The notes under the pieces are model-generated. The model searched no databases, was not told the DNA's origin, and saw only the letters and a program-made list of their open reading frames with translations. The translations under genes were made by a program, and so were the position numbers. DNA of 5,152 bases from Candidatus Accumulibacter iunctus (GTDB lineage Bacteria > Pseudomonadota > Gammaproteobacteria > Burkholderiales > Rhodocyclaceae): positions 1-5,152 of the forward strand of contig DDUX01000013.1 in assembly GCA_002345025.1 (NCBI GenBank), in the 5' to 3' direction. Positions 1 through 5,152 of this stretch are shown one piece after another (positions within the stretch are counted from its first letter, which is position 1; the number at the start of each line of letters is the position of its first letter).

Positions 1-299
1 CGCGCACCGGGCTCCGCAGTAGCCGCCGGAGCGCGTGCGGCGGTAGGCGACGCCGGCAGGGGCCGCGTCTCGACGGCTGGCGGCGCGATCGCTCTCGCCT
101 CGGCTGCCGGCCGCTCCGGCGACGCCTCGACGGCCGCCGGGGCGGGCTTGAGGGGCGGCAAGTCGAGCAGCCTCGGATCGACCCGGAAGGGAGCCGTGCC
201 TTGTGCACGCGCTGCTGCAGCGTAGCCGACAGCCAGCGCTCCGGCAAAGGTGCAACAGAGGATCAAGCTCAGCGGCTTGCGCCGAAAAGGAAACTTCAT
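1..299 (-). CDS. lptD: LPS-assembly protein LptD, N-terminal fragment (partial)
   Basis: An open frame starts at ATG 299-297 on the minus strand and runs without a stop to the left edge (99 complete codons). The first residues, MKFPFRRKPLSLILCC, give a basic n-region and a hydrophobic core to about residue 30. An A-R-A motif at 30-32 followed by Q33 fits signal peptidase I cleavage, so the product is exported. After VDPRLLDLPPLKP (about 40-52) the chain becomes Pro/Ala-rich to at least residue 99. No folded LptD domain is visible. The name rests on gene order (lptD lies next to amgK-murU in Pseudomonas) and on the exported N-terminus. LptD is the outer-membrane beta-barrel that, with LptE, inserts LPS into the outer leaflet. 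There is no Cys between residues 17 and 99, so no counterpart of the E. coli N-terminal disulfide Cys is seen in this part. The Shine-Dalgarno is weak. Another exported protein cannot be excluded. Confidence 0.72.
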   Translation of the reverse strand, partial: MKFPFRRKPLSLILCCTFAGALAVGYAAAARAQGTAPFRVDPRLLDLPPLKPAPAAVEASPERPAAEARAIAPPAVETRPLPASPTAARAPAATAEPGA

Positions 300-368
300 T
301 CCGCTGCGGGTCAGTGATTGATACGTCGAGTGGTAGGGCTCCGTCGGCACATGAAGCACGCGCCCGGA

Positions 369-377
369 TGCTAAAAT
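369..377 (+). promoter_or_regulatory. Extended -10 promoter for the amgK-murU-pepP-ubiH operon
   Basis: TGCTAAAAT is a TGn extension plus TAAAAT, 5 of 6 matches to the sigma-70 -10 consensus. I see no recognisable -35 at 16-18 bp (348-355 reads CACATGAA), so recognition would rely on the extended -10. Transcription would begin near 384, giving a short leader of about 30 nt before the amgK ATG at 415. It is the only good promoter candidate I noticed ahead of the four overlapping genes. Confidence 0.6.
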
Positions 378-383
378 CGGCCA

Positions 384-392
384 ATTCTAGCA
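384..392 (-). promoter_or_regulatory. Extended -10 promoter for lptD (leftward)
   Basis: The minus strand reads TGCTAGAAT: a TGn extension followed by TAGAAT, 5 of 6 matches to the sigma-70 -10 consensus. No good -35 is present at 16-18 bp spacing, as is common for extended -10 promoters. Transcription would start near 377, giving a leader of roughly 78 nt before the ATG at 299. A TTGACG on the same strand (402-397) lies only 7 bp away, too close to be its -35. Confidence 0.5.
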
Positions 393-402
393 TCATCGTC
401 AA

Positions 403-407
403 AGGAG
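403..407 (+). promoter_or_regulatory. Ribosome binding site of amgK
   Basis: AGGAG sits 7 nt before the ATG at 415, a near-ideal Shine-Dalgarno and spacing. It fixes the amgK start. It is the strongest ribosome binding site in the operon; the downstream gene starts overlap the preceding stop codons instead. Confidence 0.85.
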
Positions 408-414
408 AAGCGGC

Positions 415-1446
415 ATGCCGCGCACGACCCTGCTACGGCACTGGGTGCACAAGCTGTTCGCAGAGCAGTTCCCCGGGCAGGACATCCCGGTCGAACCGGC
501 TTCAGCCGATGCCAGCTTCAGGCGCTATTTCCGGCTCACCCTGCCGGACGCGAGCACCCGGATCGTCATGGACGCGCCGCCCGAAAAGGAAGACTGCCGC
601 CCTTTCCTGCAGGTTGCGGCGCTCTTCCGGCGCGCCGGAACACACGTCCCCGAGGTGCTGGCGGAGGACCTCGACCAGGGCTTCCTGCTCCTCTCCGATC
701 TCGGCAGCACCACCTACCTGCAGGCTCTGGCGGACCGCAAGGCAGCCCCACGACTCTACCGCGATGCCAACAGTGCGCTGATCGGCATCCAACTCGCCAG
801 CCAGCCCGGGCAGCTGCCCGAGTACGACCATGTCCTGCTTGCTCGCGAACTCGCCCTGTTCCCCGAATGGTACCTGACACGACACCTCGGACTGACCATC
901 GACGCCGTGCTCGATCGCGATCTGCAGGCGATCTTTGCCGCCGTCCTGGCAAACAACCTGCGGCAGGCACGGGTCTTTGTCCATCGTGACTATCATTCGC
1001 GCAATCTGATGGTGGTTGGTGAAGAATCGGCAGCCTTTCCGGCCAACCCGGGCATCCTCGACTTCCAGGACGCGGTCTGCGGCCCGCTGACCTACGACCT
1101 CGTGTCGCTCTATCGCGACGCCTACATCGACTGGCCGGAAGAGCAGGAACTCGACTTTGTCATCCGCTACTGGGAAGCTGCGCGTCGCACCGGCCTGCCG
1201 GTTCAGGACGACTTCCATGACTTCTACCGTGACTATGAATGGATGGGTGTCCAGCGTCAGCTCAAGGTGCTGGGGATCTTCGCCCGTCTCTGCCACCGTG
1301 ATGGCAAGCACGACTACCTCAAGGACATGCCCCGGGTAACGGCTTATCTGCGCCGCACCTGCGAGCGTTACGCCGAGCTTCGCGTACTCGCCAAGTTGTT
1401 GGAGCGAATCGCAGGGCAACAACCTGACGTCGCTTTCAGCTTCTGA
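415..1446 (+). CDS. amgK: N-acetylmuramate/N-acetylglucosamine anomeric kinase AmgK
   Basis: This 343-aa protein belongs to the aminoglycoside phosphotransferase/choline kinase-like family. It shows an N-lobe with the ADASFRRYFRL signature (31-41), the catalytic loop VHRDYHSRNLMV with H190, D192 and N197, and the metal-binding ILDFQDA with D216, followed by a helical C-terminal lobe. AmgK phosphorylates MurNAc (and GlcNAc) at the anomeric carbon using ATP in the cytosol. This is the first committed step of the MurU-type peptidoglycan recycling route. The start is supported by AGGAG 7 nt upstream. The stop TGA at 1444-1446 overlaps the murU ATG by one base. The adjacent murU is what separates this call from other aminoglycoside-phosphotransferase-like kinases. 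All catalytic residues are present, so I infer an active enzyme. By family knowledge the pathway bypasses MurA and lowers fosfomycin sensitivity. Confidence 0.93.
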   Translation: MPRTTLLRHWVHKLFAEQFPGQDIPVEPASADASFRRYFRLTLPDASTRIVMDAPPEKEDCRPFLQVAALFRRAGTHVPEVLAEDLDQGFLLLSDLGSTTYLQALADRKAAPRLYRDANSALIGIQLASQPGQLPEYDHVLLARELALFPEWYLTRHLGLTIDAVLDRDLQAIFAAVLANNLRQARVFVHRDYHSRNLMVVGEESAAFPANPGILDFQDAVCGPLTYDLVSLYRDAYIDWPEEQELDFVIRYWEAARRTGLPVQDDFHDFYRDYEWMGVQRQLKVLGIFARLCHRDGKHDYLKDMPRVTAYLRRTCERYAELRVLAKLLERIAGQQPDVAFSF

Positions 1447-2147
1447 TGAAGGCCATGATCCTGGCAGCGGGGCGCGGTGAACGGCTGCGCCCGCTGACCG
1501 ACACGACGCCGAAACCCTTGCTCCGCGCCGGCGGGAGGCCGCTGATCGTCTGGCACCTGCTGCGCCTCGCGGCAGCCGGCTGGCGCGAAGTGGTGATCAA
1601 CCATGCCCACCTCGGTCAGCAGATCGTCACGGCTCTCGGCGATGGCGCCGAGTTCGGACTGTCGATCAGCTACTCGCCCGAACCCGTCGGCGCTCTCGAA
1701 ACGGCTGGCGGGATTGCCGCGGCGCTGCCGCTGCTCGGCCAAGAGCCGTTCCTGGCGATCAACGGCGACATCTGGTGCGACTGGGACGTCGGCCGCGCGC
1801 GACAAGTGATCGAGTGCGGGAACAACCGACAGCGAGGCGCGCACCTCGTCCTCGTTGACAATCCGCCGCATCATCCGGCGGGCGACTTCCGCCTGACTGG
1901 CGACACGGTCCTGGCTGCCGACCGACACACCGCCGACGGCACACTCACCTACGCCGGGATCGGCGTCTTCTGGCCAGAGTTCTTTGCCGGCGTCCCGCTC
2001 GGCGCCGTCATGAAGCTGCGCCCCCTCCTTGATGAAGGAATTCGCCGCGGTCTGATCAGCGGCGAACGGCATGCGTGCCGCTGGGTCGACGTCGGAACCT
2101 GCGAACGACTCGCGCTACTGGACACGGAGCTTGCGCATAGAGAATGA
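1446..2147 (+). CDS. murU: N-acetylmuramate alpha-1-phosphate uridylyltransferase MurU
   Basis: This 233-aa protein is a sugar-phosphate nucleotidyltransferase with a single Rossmann-like GT-A domain. The N-terminal signature LAAGRGERLRPLT (6-18) and PKPLL with K23 bind the nucleotide. ETAGGI (85-90), NGD with D108 (106-108) and the late W213-V-D215 complete the active site. There is no C-terminal left-handed beta-helix of the GlmU type, and the length is close to known MurU proteins. It converts MurNAc-1-phosphate and UTP to UDP-MurNAc, feeding the product of the preceding kinase back into wall synthesis without MurA. The ATG shares its A with the TGA of amgK, and no clear Shine-Dalgarno precedes it. 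This suggests re-initiation by the ribosome that has just translated amgK, which would keep the two enzymes in proportion. The ATGA at the end overlaps pepP by 4 nt. Alone it might be read as a mannose-1-phosphate guanylyltransferase homologue; the amgK partner decides. Confidence 0.92.
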   Translation: MKAMILAAGRGERLRPLTDTTPKPLLRAGGRPLIVWHLLRLAAAGWREVVINHAHLGQQIVTALGDGAEFGLSISYSPEPVGALETAGGIAAALPLLGQEPFLAINGDIWCDWDVGRARQVIECGNNRQRGAHLVLVDNPPHHPAGDFRLTGDTVLAADRHTADGTLTYAGIGVFWPEFFAGVPLGAVMKLRPLLDEGIRRGLISGERHACRWVDVGTCERLALLDTELAHRE

Positions 2148-3451
2148 ACCACCAACCCTATTCCCGGCGCCGCCAGCTTGTCCTCGACCGCCTCGGCGAC
2201 GGCGTTGCCGTCATCCCGACCGCGCCAGAGAGGCTGCGCAACCGCGACTCGCATTACCCCTATCGCTTCGACAGTTACTTCTGGTACCTCAGCGGCTTCC
2301 CCGAGCCCGAGGCAGCGATCGTCCTTGTCGGTGGCAAGGAGGCCAGATCGATTCTCTTCTGCCGCGAAAAGAGCGATGAGCGCGAAGTCTGGGATGGCTT
2401 CCGCTACGGTCCAGCGACCGCCGCCGAGGCCTTCGGCTTCAGCGAAGCGCACCCGATCGCCACGCTCGACCAAAAACTGCCAGAGTTGATCGCCAATCGC
2501 GGCAGCCTGTGGCACTCGCTTGGTCACGACGCCGCCTGGGACCGCCGAATCGCTGCGGCGCTCAACACCGTTCGGGCCGACAGCCGCAGCGGCGCGCGCG
2601 CGCCGGGCGACATCCGCGATCTGCGCGTCCTGCTCGACGAGATGCGTCTGACCAAGGACGCTCACGAAATCGAGCTCATGCGCCGCGCGGCCAACATCGC
2701 CTCGGCCGGCCACGCGCGCGCCATGCGTGCCTGTCGGCCGGGGATGGCCGAACACGAACTGGAGGCCGAACTGAGTTACGAGTTCCGTCGCCGCGGCGCC
2801 GATGGACACGCCTACCCGCCGATCGTCGCCGGCGGGCCGAACGCCTGCATCCTGCACTATGTCGCGAACAACAGGTTGCTGGCGGGAAACTCGCTGGTCC
2901 TGATCGACGCCGGCTGCGAGTTGGCGGGTTACGCCTCGGACATCACCCGCACCTTCCCGGTCAGCGGTCGCTTCGGTGCCGAACAGCGGGCAGTATACGA
3001 AATCGTCCTCGCCGCGCAGGAGGCGGCGATTGCCGCCATTTGCCCCGGCGCGTCCTTCATGGACTACCACCAGGCAGCGCTGCGGGTCCTCGCCCAGGGG
3101 CTGATCGATCTCGGGCTGCTCGCCGGCAGTGTGGACGGAGTCCTCGAAAGCGAAGCGTACAAGCCCTGGTACATGCACCGGACGGGGCATTGGCTGGGAC
3201 TCGATGTGCACGACGTCGGCGATTACCGCCGCGGCAGCGCCGACGGGGACTGGACCAGACTCTCTCCCGGGATGACCCTCACCGTCGAACCCGGCCTCTA
3301 CTTCCGTCCCGGGACGAATGTCCCCGACCACCTGCACGGCATCGGCGTGCGCATCGAGGATGACGTGCTCGTCAGCGACGAAGGGTGTACGGTGTACACC
3401 AGCGCGCCAAAGAGCGTCGCCGAGATCGAAGAGGTCATGCGCCATGACTGA
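2144..3451 (+). CDS. pepP: Xaa-Pro aminopeptidase (aminopeptidase P)
   Basis: This 435-aa protein, close to E. coli PepP in length, has the aminopeptidase P N-terminal domain (about 1-165; note DSYFWYLSGFPEPEA at 43-57) and a C-terminal pita-bread metallopeptidase domain of the M24 family. By family alignment the dinuclear metal ligands are D255 and D266 (LIDAG...SDITRT), H349 (HRTGHWLGLDVHD), E382 (TVEPGLY) and E405 (VRIED). H238 (ILHY), H345 and H356 fit the conserved active-site histidines, so all key residues are in place. It removes an N-terminal residue preceding proline from peptides in the cytosol, using Mn2+ in known members. The start overlaps the murU stop as ATGA, with only a distant CGGAG upstream (2125-2129), again pointing to coupling. 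The gene overlaps ubiH by 8 nt. The pepP-ubiH pair is common in proteobacteria; no direct link to wall recycling is established. Confidence 0.95.
   Translation: MNHQPYSRRRQLVLDRLGDGVAVIPTAPERLRNRDSHYPYRFDSYFWYLSGFPEPEAAIVLVGGKEARSILFCREKSDEREVWDGFRYGPATAAEAFGFSEAHPIATLDQKLPELIANRGSLWHSLGHDAAWDRRIAAALNTVRADSRSGARAPGDIRDLRVLLDEMRLTKDAHEIELMRRAANIASAGHARAMRACRPGMAEHELEAELSYEFRRRGADGHAYPPIVAGGPNACILHYVANNRLLAGNSLVLIDAGCELAGYASDITRTFPVSGRFGAEQRAVYEIVLAAQEAAIAAICPGASFMDYHQAALRVLAQGLIDLGLLAGSVDGVLESEAYKPWYMHRTGHWLGLDVHDVGDYRRGSADGDWTRLSPGMTLTVEPGLYFRPGTNVPDHLHGIGVRIEDDVLVSDEGCTVYTSAPKSVAEIEEVMRHD
3430..3434 (+). promoter_or_regulatory. Ribosome binding site deciding the ubiH start
   Basis: AGAGG lies inside the end of pepP, 9 nt before the ATG at 3444. 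The reading frame is open further upstream to an ATG at 3318, but that extension (42 residues) lies within pepP and is not FAD-monooxygenase-like. The AGAGG and the position of the FAD-binding motif support 3444. Confidence 0.65.
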
Positions 3452-4598
3452 GCACGGCGAGTCGGTCGACGTCGCGATCATCGGTGCCGGCCCGGTGGGA
3501 ATGACTCTCGCGCTGGCACTCGCGGGGGGTCCGCATCGCGTTCGCCTGATCGACGCCCGGCCGCGCGGCGCGTGGAGCAGTGACCCACGTGCACTGGCGC
3601 TGGCGCACGGAAGCCGCCAGGTGCTGGAAGGTCTGCAGGCGTGGAACCGCAACGCGGCAACCGCGATTTCGACGATTCACGTCTCGCAGCGCGCCGGCTT
3701 CGGCCGCACCCTGATCGACGCCAGCGACTACGGACTGCCGGCCCTGGGCTACGTGATGCGTTACCGCGACCTTGCGGCAGCCCTCGATGCGCGGCTGGGA
3801 GATTCCCTGTTGCTCGACAACTGCAGCGTGCTGCGAGTCGACAGTGACGACATCCACACCGGGCTCACCCTGCGCCGCGCCGACGAAACCTGGCGCATCA
3901 CTGCGAAACTGGTCGTCCATGCCGAGGGGACGCCAGGCAATGACGACGACGTTCGCGTCTACGATTATCGCCAGCACGCCCTGGTCGCAGAGGTCCGACC
4001 GGCAGCGGCGCACGATCATCGTGCCTGGGAGCGCTTCACCGCCGACGGACCGATCGCACTCCTGCCACTCGACAGCGACTTTTCGCTGGTGTTCACCGTG
4101 CCGCCGGAGAAGGCTGGCGAGTTGCTCGAACTCGATGAGCAGGCGTTTCTCGCCAGACTGCACGAATGCTTCGCTGGTCGCCTCGAGTTCACGGCCTGCC
4201 GCACGCGTGCCAGCTTCCCGCTGGCATTGCGCATCCGCCGACAGATCACTGCCGGCCGCCAGGTGTGGATCGGCAACGCCGCGCAGACGCTGCACCCGGT
4301 CTCCGGTCAGGGCTTCAACCTCGGTCTTCGCGACGCCTGGGAACTGGCCGAGACGCTGCTCGGCACGGCCAGCGACGATGCTGGTGACGCGACTGCTCTC
4401 GCGGCCTACGGCCGGCGACGAGTGATCGACCGCAACGGCAGCGCAGCCTTTACTGACGGCATCGTGCGCGTCTTCTCGAACGATCTGGCACCACTGCGCT
4501 TCGCTCGCGGACTCGGCCTGCTGGCTCTCGAGCTGCTGCCGCCGTTGCGTCACTTCGTCGCTCGGCGAATGATCTGGGGAGCGCGCGCCTGGCCGTAG
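3444..4598 (+). CDS. ubiH: Ubiquinone biosynthesis FAD-dependent hydroxylase UbiH
   Basis: This 384-aa flavoprotein monooxygenase is of the UbiH/UbiF/COQ6 family (E. coli UbiH is slightly longer). The FAD-binding Rossmann motif VAIIGAGPVGMTLALALA (10-27) begins soon after M1, supporting this start. ERFTADGPIALLPL (196-209) matches the family's mid-region. IGNAAQTLHPVSGQGFNLGLRDAWELAE (276-303) is the second FAD motif, with the GNAAQTLHP form seen in UbiH. The protein hydroxylates the ubiquinone ring (C4 in E. coli UbiH) with NAD(P)H and O2, at the membrane with other Ubi proteins. One oddity: the usual DG motif appears as HAEG (159-162), and the stretch between it and YRQ (175-177) is about six residues shorter than in E. 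coli UbiH as I recall it. The gene overlaps pepP by 8 nt, and a 134-bp gap follows. UbiF, UbiI or UbiM-type regiospecificity cannot be fully excluded from sequence alone. Confidence 0.85.
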   Translation: MTEHGESVDVAIIGAGPVGMTLALALAGGPHRVRLIDARPRGAWSSDPRALALAHGSRQVLEGLQAWNRNAATAISTIHVSQRAGFGRTLIDASDYGLPALGYVMRYRDLAAALDARLGDSLLLDNCSVLRVDSDDIHTGLTLRRADETWRITAKLVVHAEGTPGNDDDVRVYDYRQHALVAEVRPAAAHDHRAWERFTADGPIALLPLDSDFSLVFTVPPEKAGELLELDEQAFLARLHECFAGRLEFTACRTRASFPLALRIRRQITAGRQVWIGNAAQTLHPVSGQGFNLGLRDAWELAETLLGTASDDAGDATALAAYGRRRVIDRNGSAAFTDGIVRVFSNDLAPLRFARGLGLLALELLPPLRHFVARRMIWGARAWP

Positions 4599-4732
4599 GG
4601 CCCGAGTCCCGGTTCCACGAACGTCGGCAACGACACCGTTTGCGCAAGCGTCACCGCTCGTGTTCCGCTTTGCCGCCGATTCGGCTAGACTTGGCCGCTT
4701 GCTCAAACCAGCCCAGCACGCGCGACGAGACC
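4599..4732. other. Intergenic gap between ubiH and minC
   Basis: This 134-bp gap holds no convincing gene. I found no stem-loop followed by a T-run, so ubiH has no visible intrinsic terminator and read-through into minC is possible. The near-palindrome CGTTTGCGCAAGCG (4638-4651) has no loop and no T-tract. A weak promoter candidate lies towards the right end. Confidence 0.6.
4663..4691 (+). promoter_or_regulatory. Weak sigma-70-like promoter candidate for minC
   Basis: TAGACT at 4686-4691 matches 4 of 6 positions of the -10 consensus. A poor -35-like TTCCGC at 4663-4668 lies 17 bp upstream. The predicted start near 4698 would leave a leader of about 35 nt. The elements are weak; they are listed because the gap is long compared with the overlapping joints upstream and minC would plausibly need its own promoter. 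Confidence 0.3.
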
Positions 4733-5152
4733 ATGCAGCGAACAAACAAGATCCCCCAGTCCATCGAGTTCAAGGGCACCACCCTGCCGATAGTCGTCGT
4801 CACCCTGCGTTCGCTGCAGCCGGACGAACTGGCGAGAGCAGCCGCGACCCTGTTTGGCGACAGTGATTTCTTCGACGGTGACGCCGCCGTACTCGACCTC
4901 GCGCAACTCGCCGATGCTCCCGAAGCGGACTGGCGACGGCTGAAGCAGCTGTTCAAGTCACATGGCCTGAACGTCATCGGCGTTCGCGGCGGCAGCGAAG
5001 AGTTGCGTTATGCAGCTGCCTTTGCGGGCTTGCCGACCTATATGGTCAGCGACCGCGCGGCAGCCTTCACAGCCACGCGCGCGACAGCAGAGAGTGCGCC
5101 ACCGGCTGCCGACGCAGCCCCCGCTGCCGCAGCAGCTCCGGCAGCTCCGGCA
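4733..5152 (+). CDS. minC: Septum site-determining protein MinC, N-terminal part (partial)
   Basis: The frame is open from ATG 4733 to the right edge, 140 codons with no stop. Residues about 8-105 match the MinC N-terminal domain: IEFKGTTLPIVVVTLRSLQP (11-30), FFDGDAAVLDLAQL (46-59), then LKQLFKSHGLNVIGVRGGSEE (70-90) and AAAFAGLP (94-101). From about 110 the chain turns into an Ala/Pro-rich stretch, the flexible linker before the C-terminal beta-helical domain that dimerises and binds MinD; that domain lies outside the window. MinC antagonises FtsZ polymerisation near the poles so that division occurs at mid-cell. minD and minE are expected downstream but cannot be seen. The Shine-Dalgarno is weak (ACGAGA just before the ATG). 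An in-frame TTG at 4691 is an alternative start, but ATG fits the domain boundary better. Confidence 0.9.
   Translation, partial: MQRTNKIPQSIEFKGTTLPIVVVTLRSLQPDELARAAATLFGDSDFFDGDAAVLDLAQLADAPEADWRRLKQLFKSHGLNVIGVRGGSEELRYAAAFAGLPTYMVSDRAAAFTATRATAESAPPAADAAPAAAAAPAAPA

Larger units (their letters stand above)
367..394. repeat. 28-bp imperfect inverted repeat spanning both divergent -10 elements
   Basis: The left arm GATGCTAAAAT (367-377) and right arm ATTCTAGCATC (384-394) are reverse complements except for one base pair (A at 374 opposite T at 387). They are separated by the 6-bp centre CGGCCA. Each arm contains an extended -10 element for one strand, so the symmetry is also that of a bidirectional promoter. 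It could additionally bind a dimeric regulator, but I recognise no known operator. It is not a terminator, since it lies upstream of both genes and no U-tract follows. Confidence 0.75.

Noticed and set aside
251..257. Possible lipoprotein lipobox (L-I-L-C) in the lptD signal peptide
   Set aside because: The residue before Cys is Leu rather than Gly, Ala or Ser, and the hydrophobic region continues beyond it to a better signal peptidase I site at A-R-A.
203..781. Plus-strand 192-codon frame across the lptD start, promoter region and amgK start
   Set aside because: It runs through a divergent promoter and is out of frame with amgK. Its composition is that of a shadow and no domain is recognisable.
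502..1422. Minus-strand open frame (306 codons) opposite amgK
   Set aside because: It is a reverse-complement shadow of a clearly identified kinase, with no motifs and no ribosome binding site considered credible.
2509..3363. Plus-strand 284-codon frame inside pepP
   Set aside because: It is an Arg-rich, low-complexity out-of-frame translation typical of high GC, overlapping the catalytic domain of pepP.
3318..3443. N-terminal extension of ubiH to an upstream ATG
   Set aside because: The 42 extra residues are Arg/Ser/Cys-rich shadow sequence within pepP. AGAGG before 3444 and the FAD motif position favour the shorter form.
1949..3652. Long minus-strand open frame (567 codons) opposite murU and pepP
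   Set aside because: It is a shadow of GC-rich coding on the other strand: its translation shows no recognisable domain, while the plus-strand pepP has every catalytic residue.
4638..4651. Near-palindrome after ubiH as a terminator
   Set aside because: It has no loop, carries one mismatch and has no following T-run, so it cannot act as a standard intrinsic terminator.
3435..4745. Long minus-strand open frame (436 codons) opposite ubiH
   Set aside because: It mirrors ubiH codon positions, has no recognisable motifs, and spans a gene boundary and the intergenic gap.

Overview
The window looks like GC-rich chromosomal DNA from a betaproteobacterium, probably a Rhodocyclales/Accumulibacter-type organism. 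That placement rests on protein character, gene order and base composition, and I could not test it by search. It is almost fully coding. I see no RNA genes, insertion sequences, CRISPR arrays, attachment sites or other mobile DNA.

Layout: (1) 1-299, minus strand, the 5' end of an exported-protein gene running off the left edge. It is most likely lptD, the outer-membrane LPS assembly translocon, judged by signal peptide and gene order. (2) 300-414, a compact divergent promoter region. Two extended -10 elements on opposite strands form the arms of one imperfect 28-bp inverted repeat. (3) 415-4598, plus strand, four overlapping genes: amgK (MurNAc/GlcNAc anomeric kinase), murU (MurNAc-1-phosphate uridylyltransferase), pepP (Xaa-Pro aminopeptidase P) and ubiH (FAD-dependent ubiquinone hydroxylase). 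The gene overlaps are 1, 4 and 8 nt, so this is very probably one translationally coupled operon. (4) 4599-4732, a 134-bp gap with a weak promoter candidate and no convincing terminator. (5) 4733-5152, plus strand, the start of minC (division-site inhibitor), which runs off the right edge inside an Ala/Pro-rich linker.

The genes share a cell-envelope theme. AmgK and MurU act in sequence to turn recycled MurNAc into UDP-MurNAc, bypassing MurA and so bypassing the fosfomycin target. LptD completes the outer membrane and MinC places the division septum. PepP (peptide turnover) and UbiH (respiratory quinone synthesis) are housekeeping passengers, paired as in many proteobacteria. The lptD / amgK-murU divergent arrangement matches the one known in Pseudomonas.

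I found no undescribed system. The most distinctive feature is the palindromic, face-to-face promoter between lptD and amgK. Lesser points are the altered FAD 'DG' motif in UbiH and the long low-complexity N-terminus of the presumed LptD.
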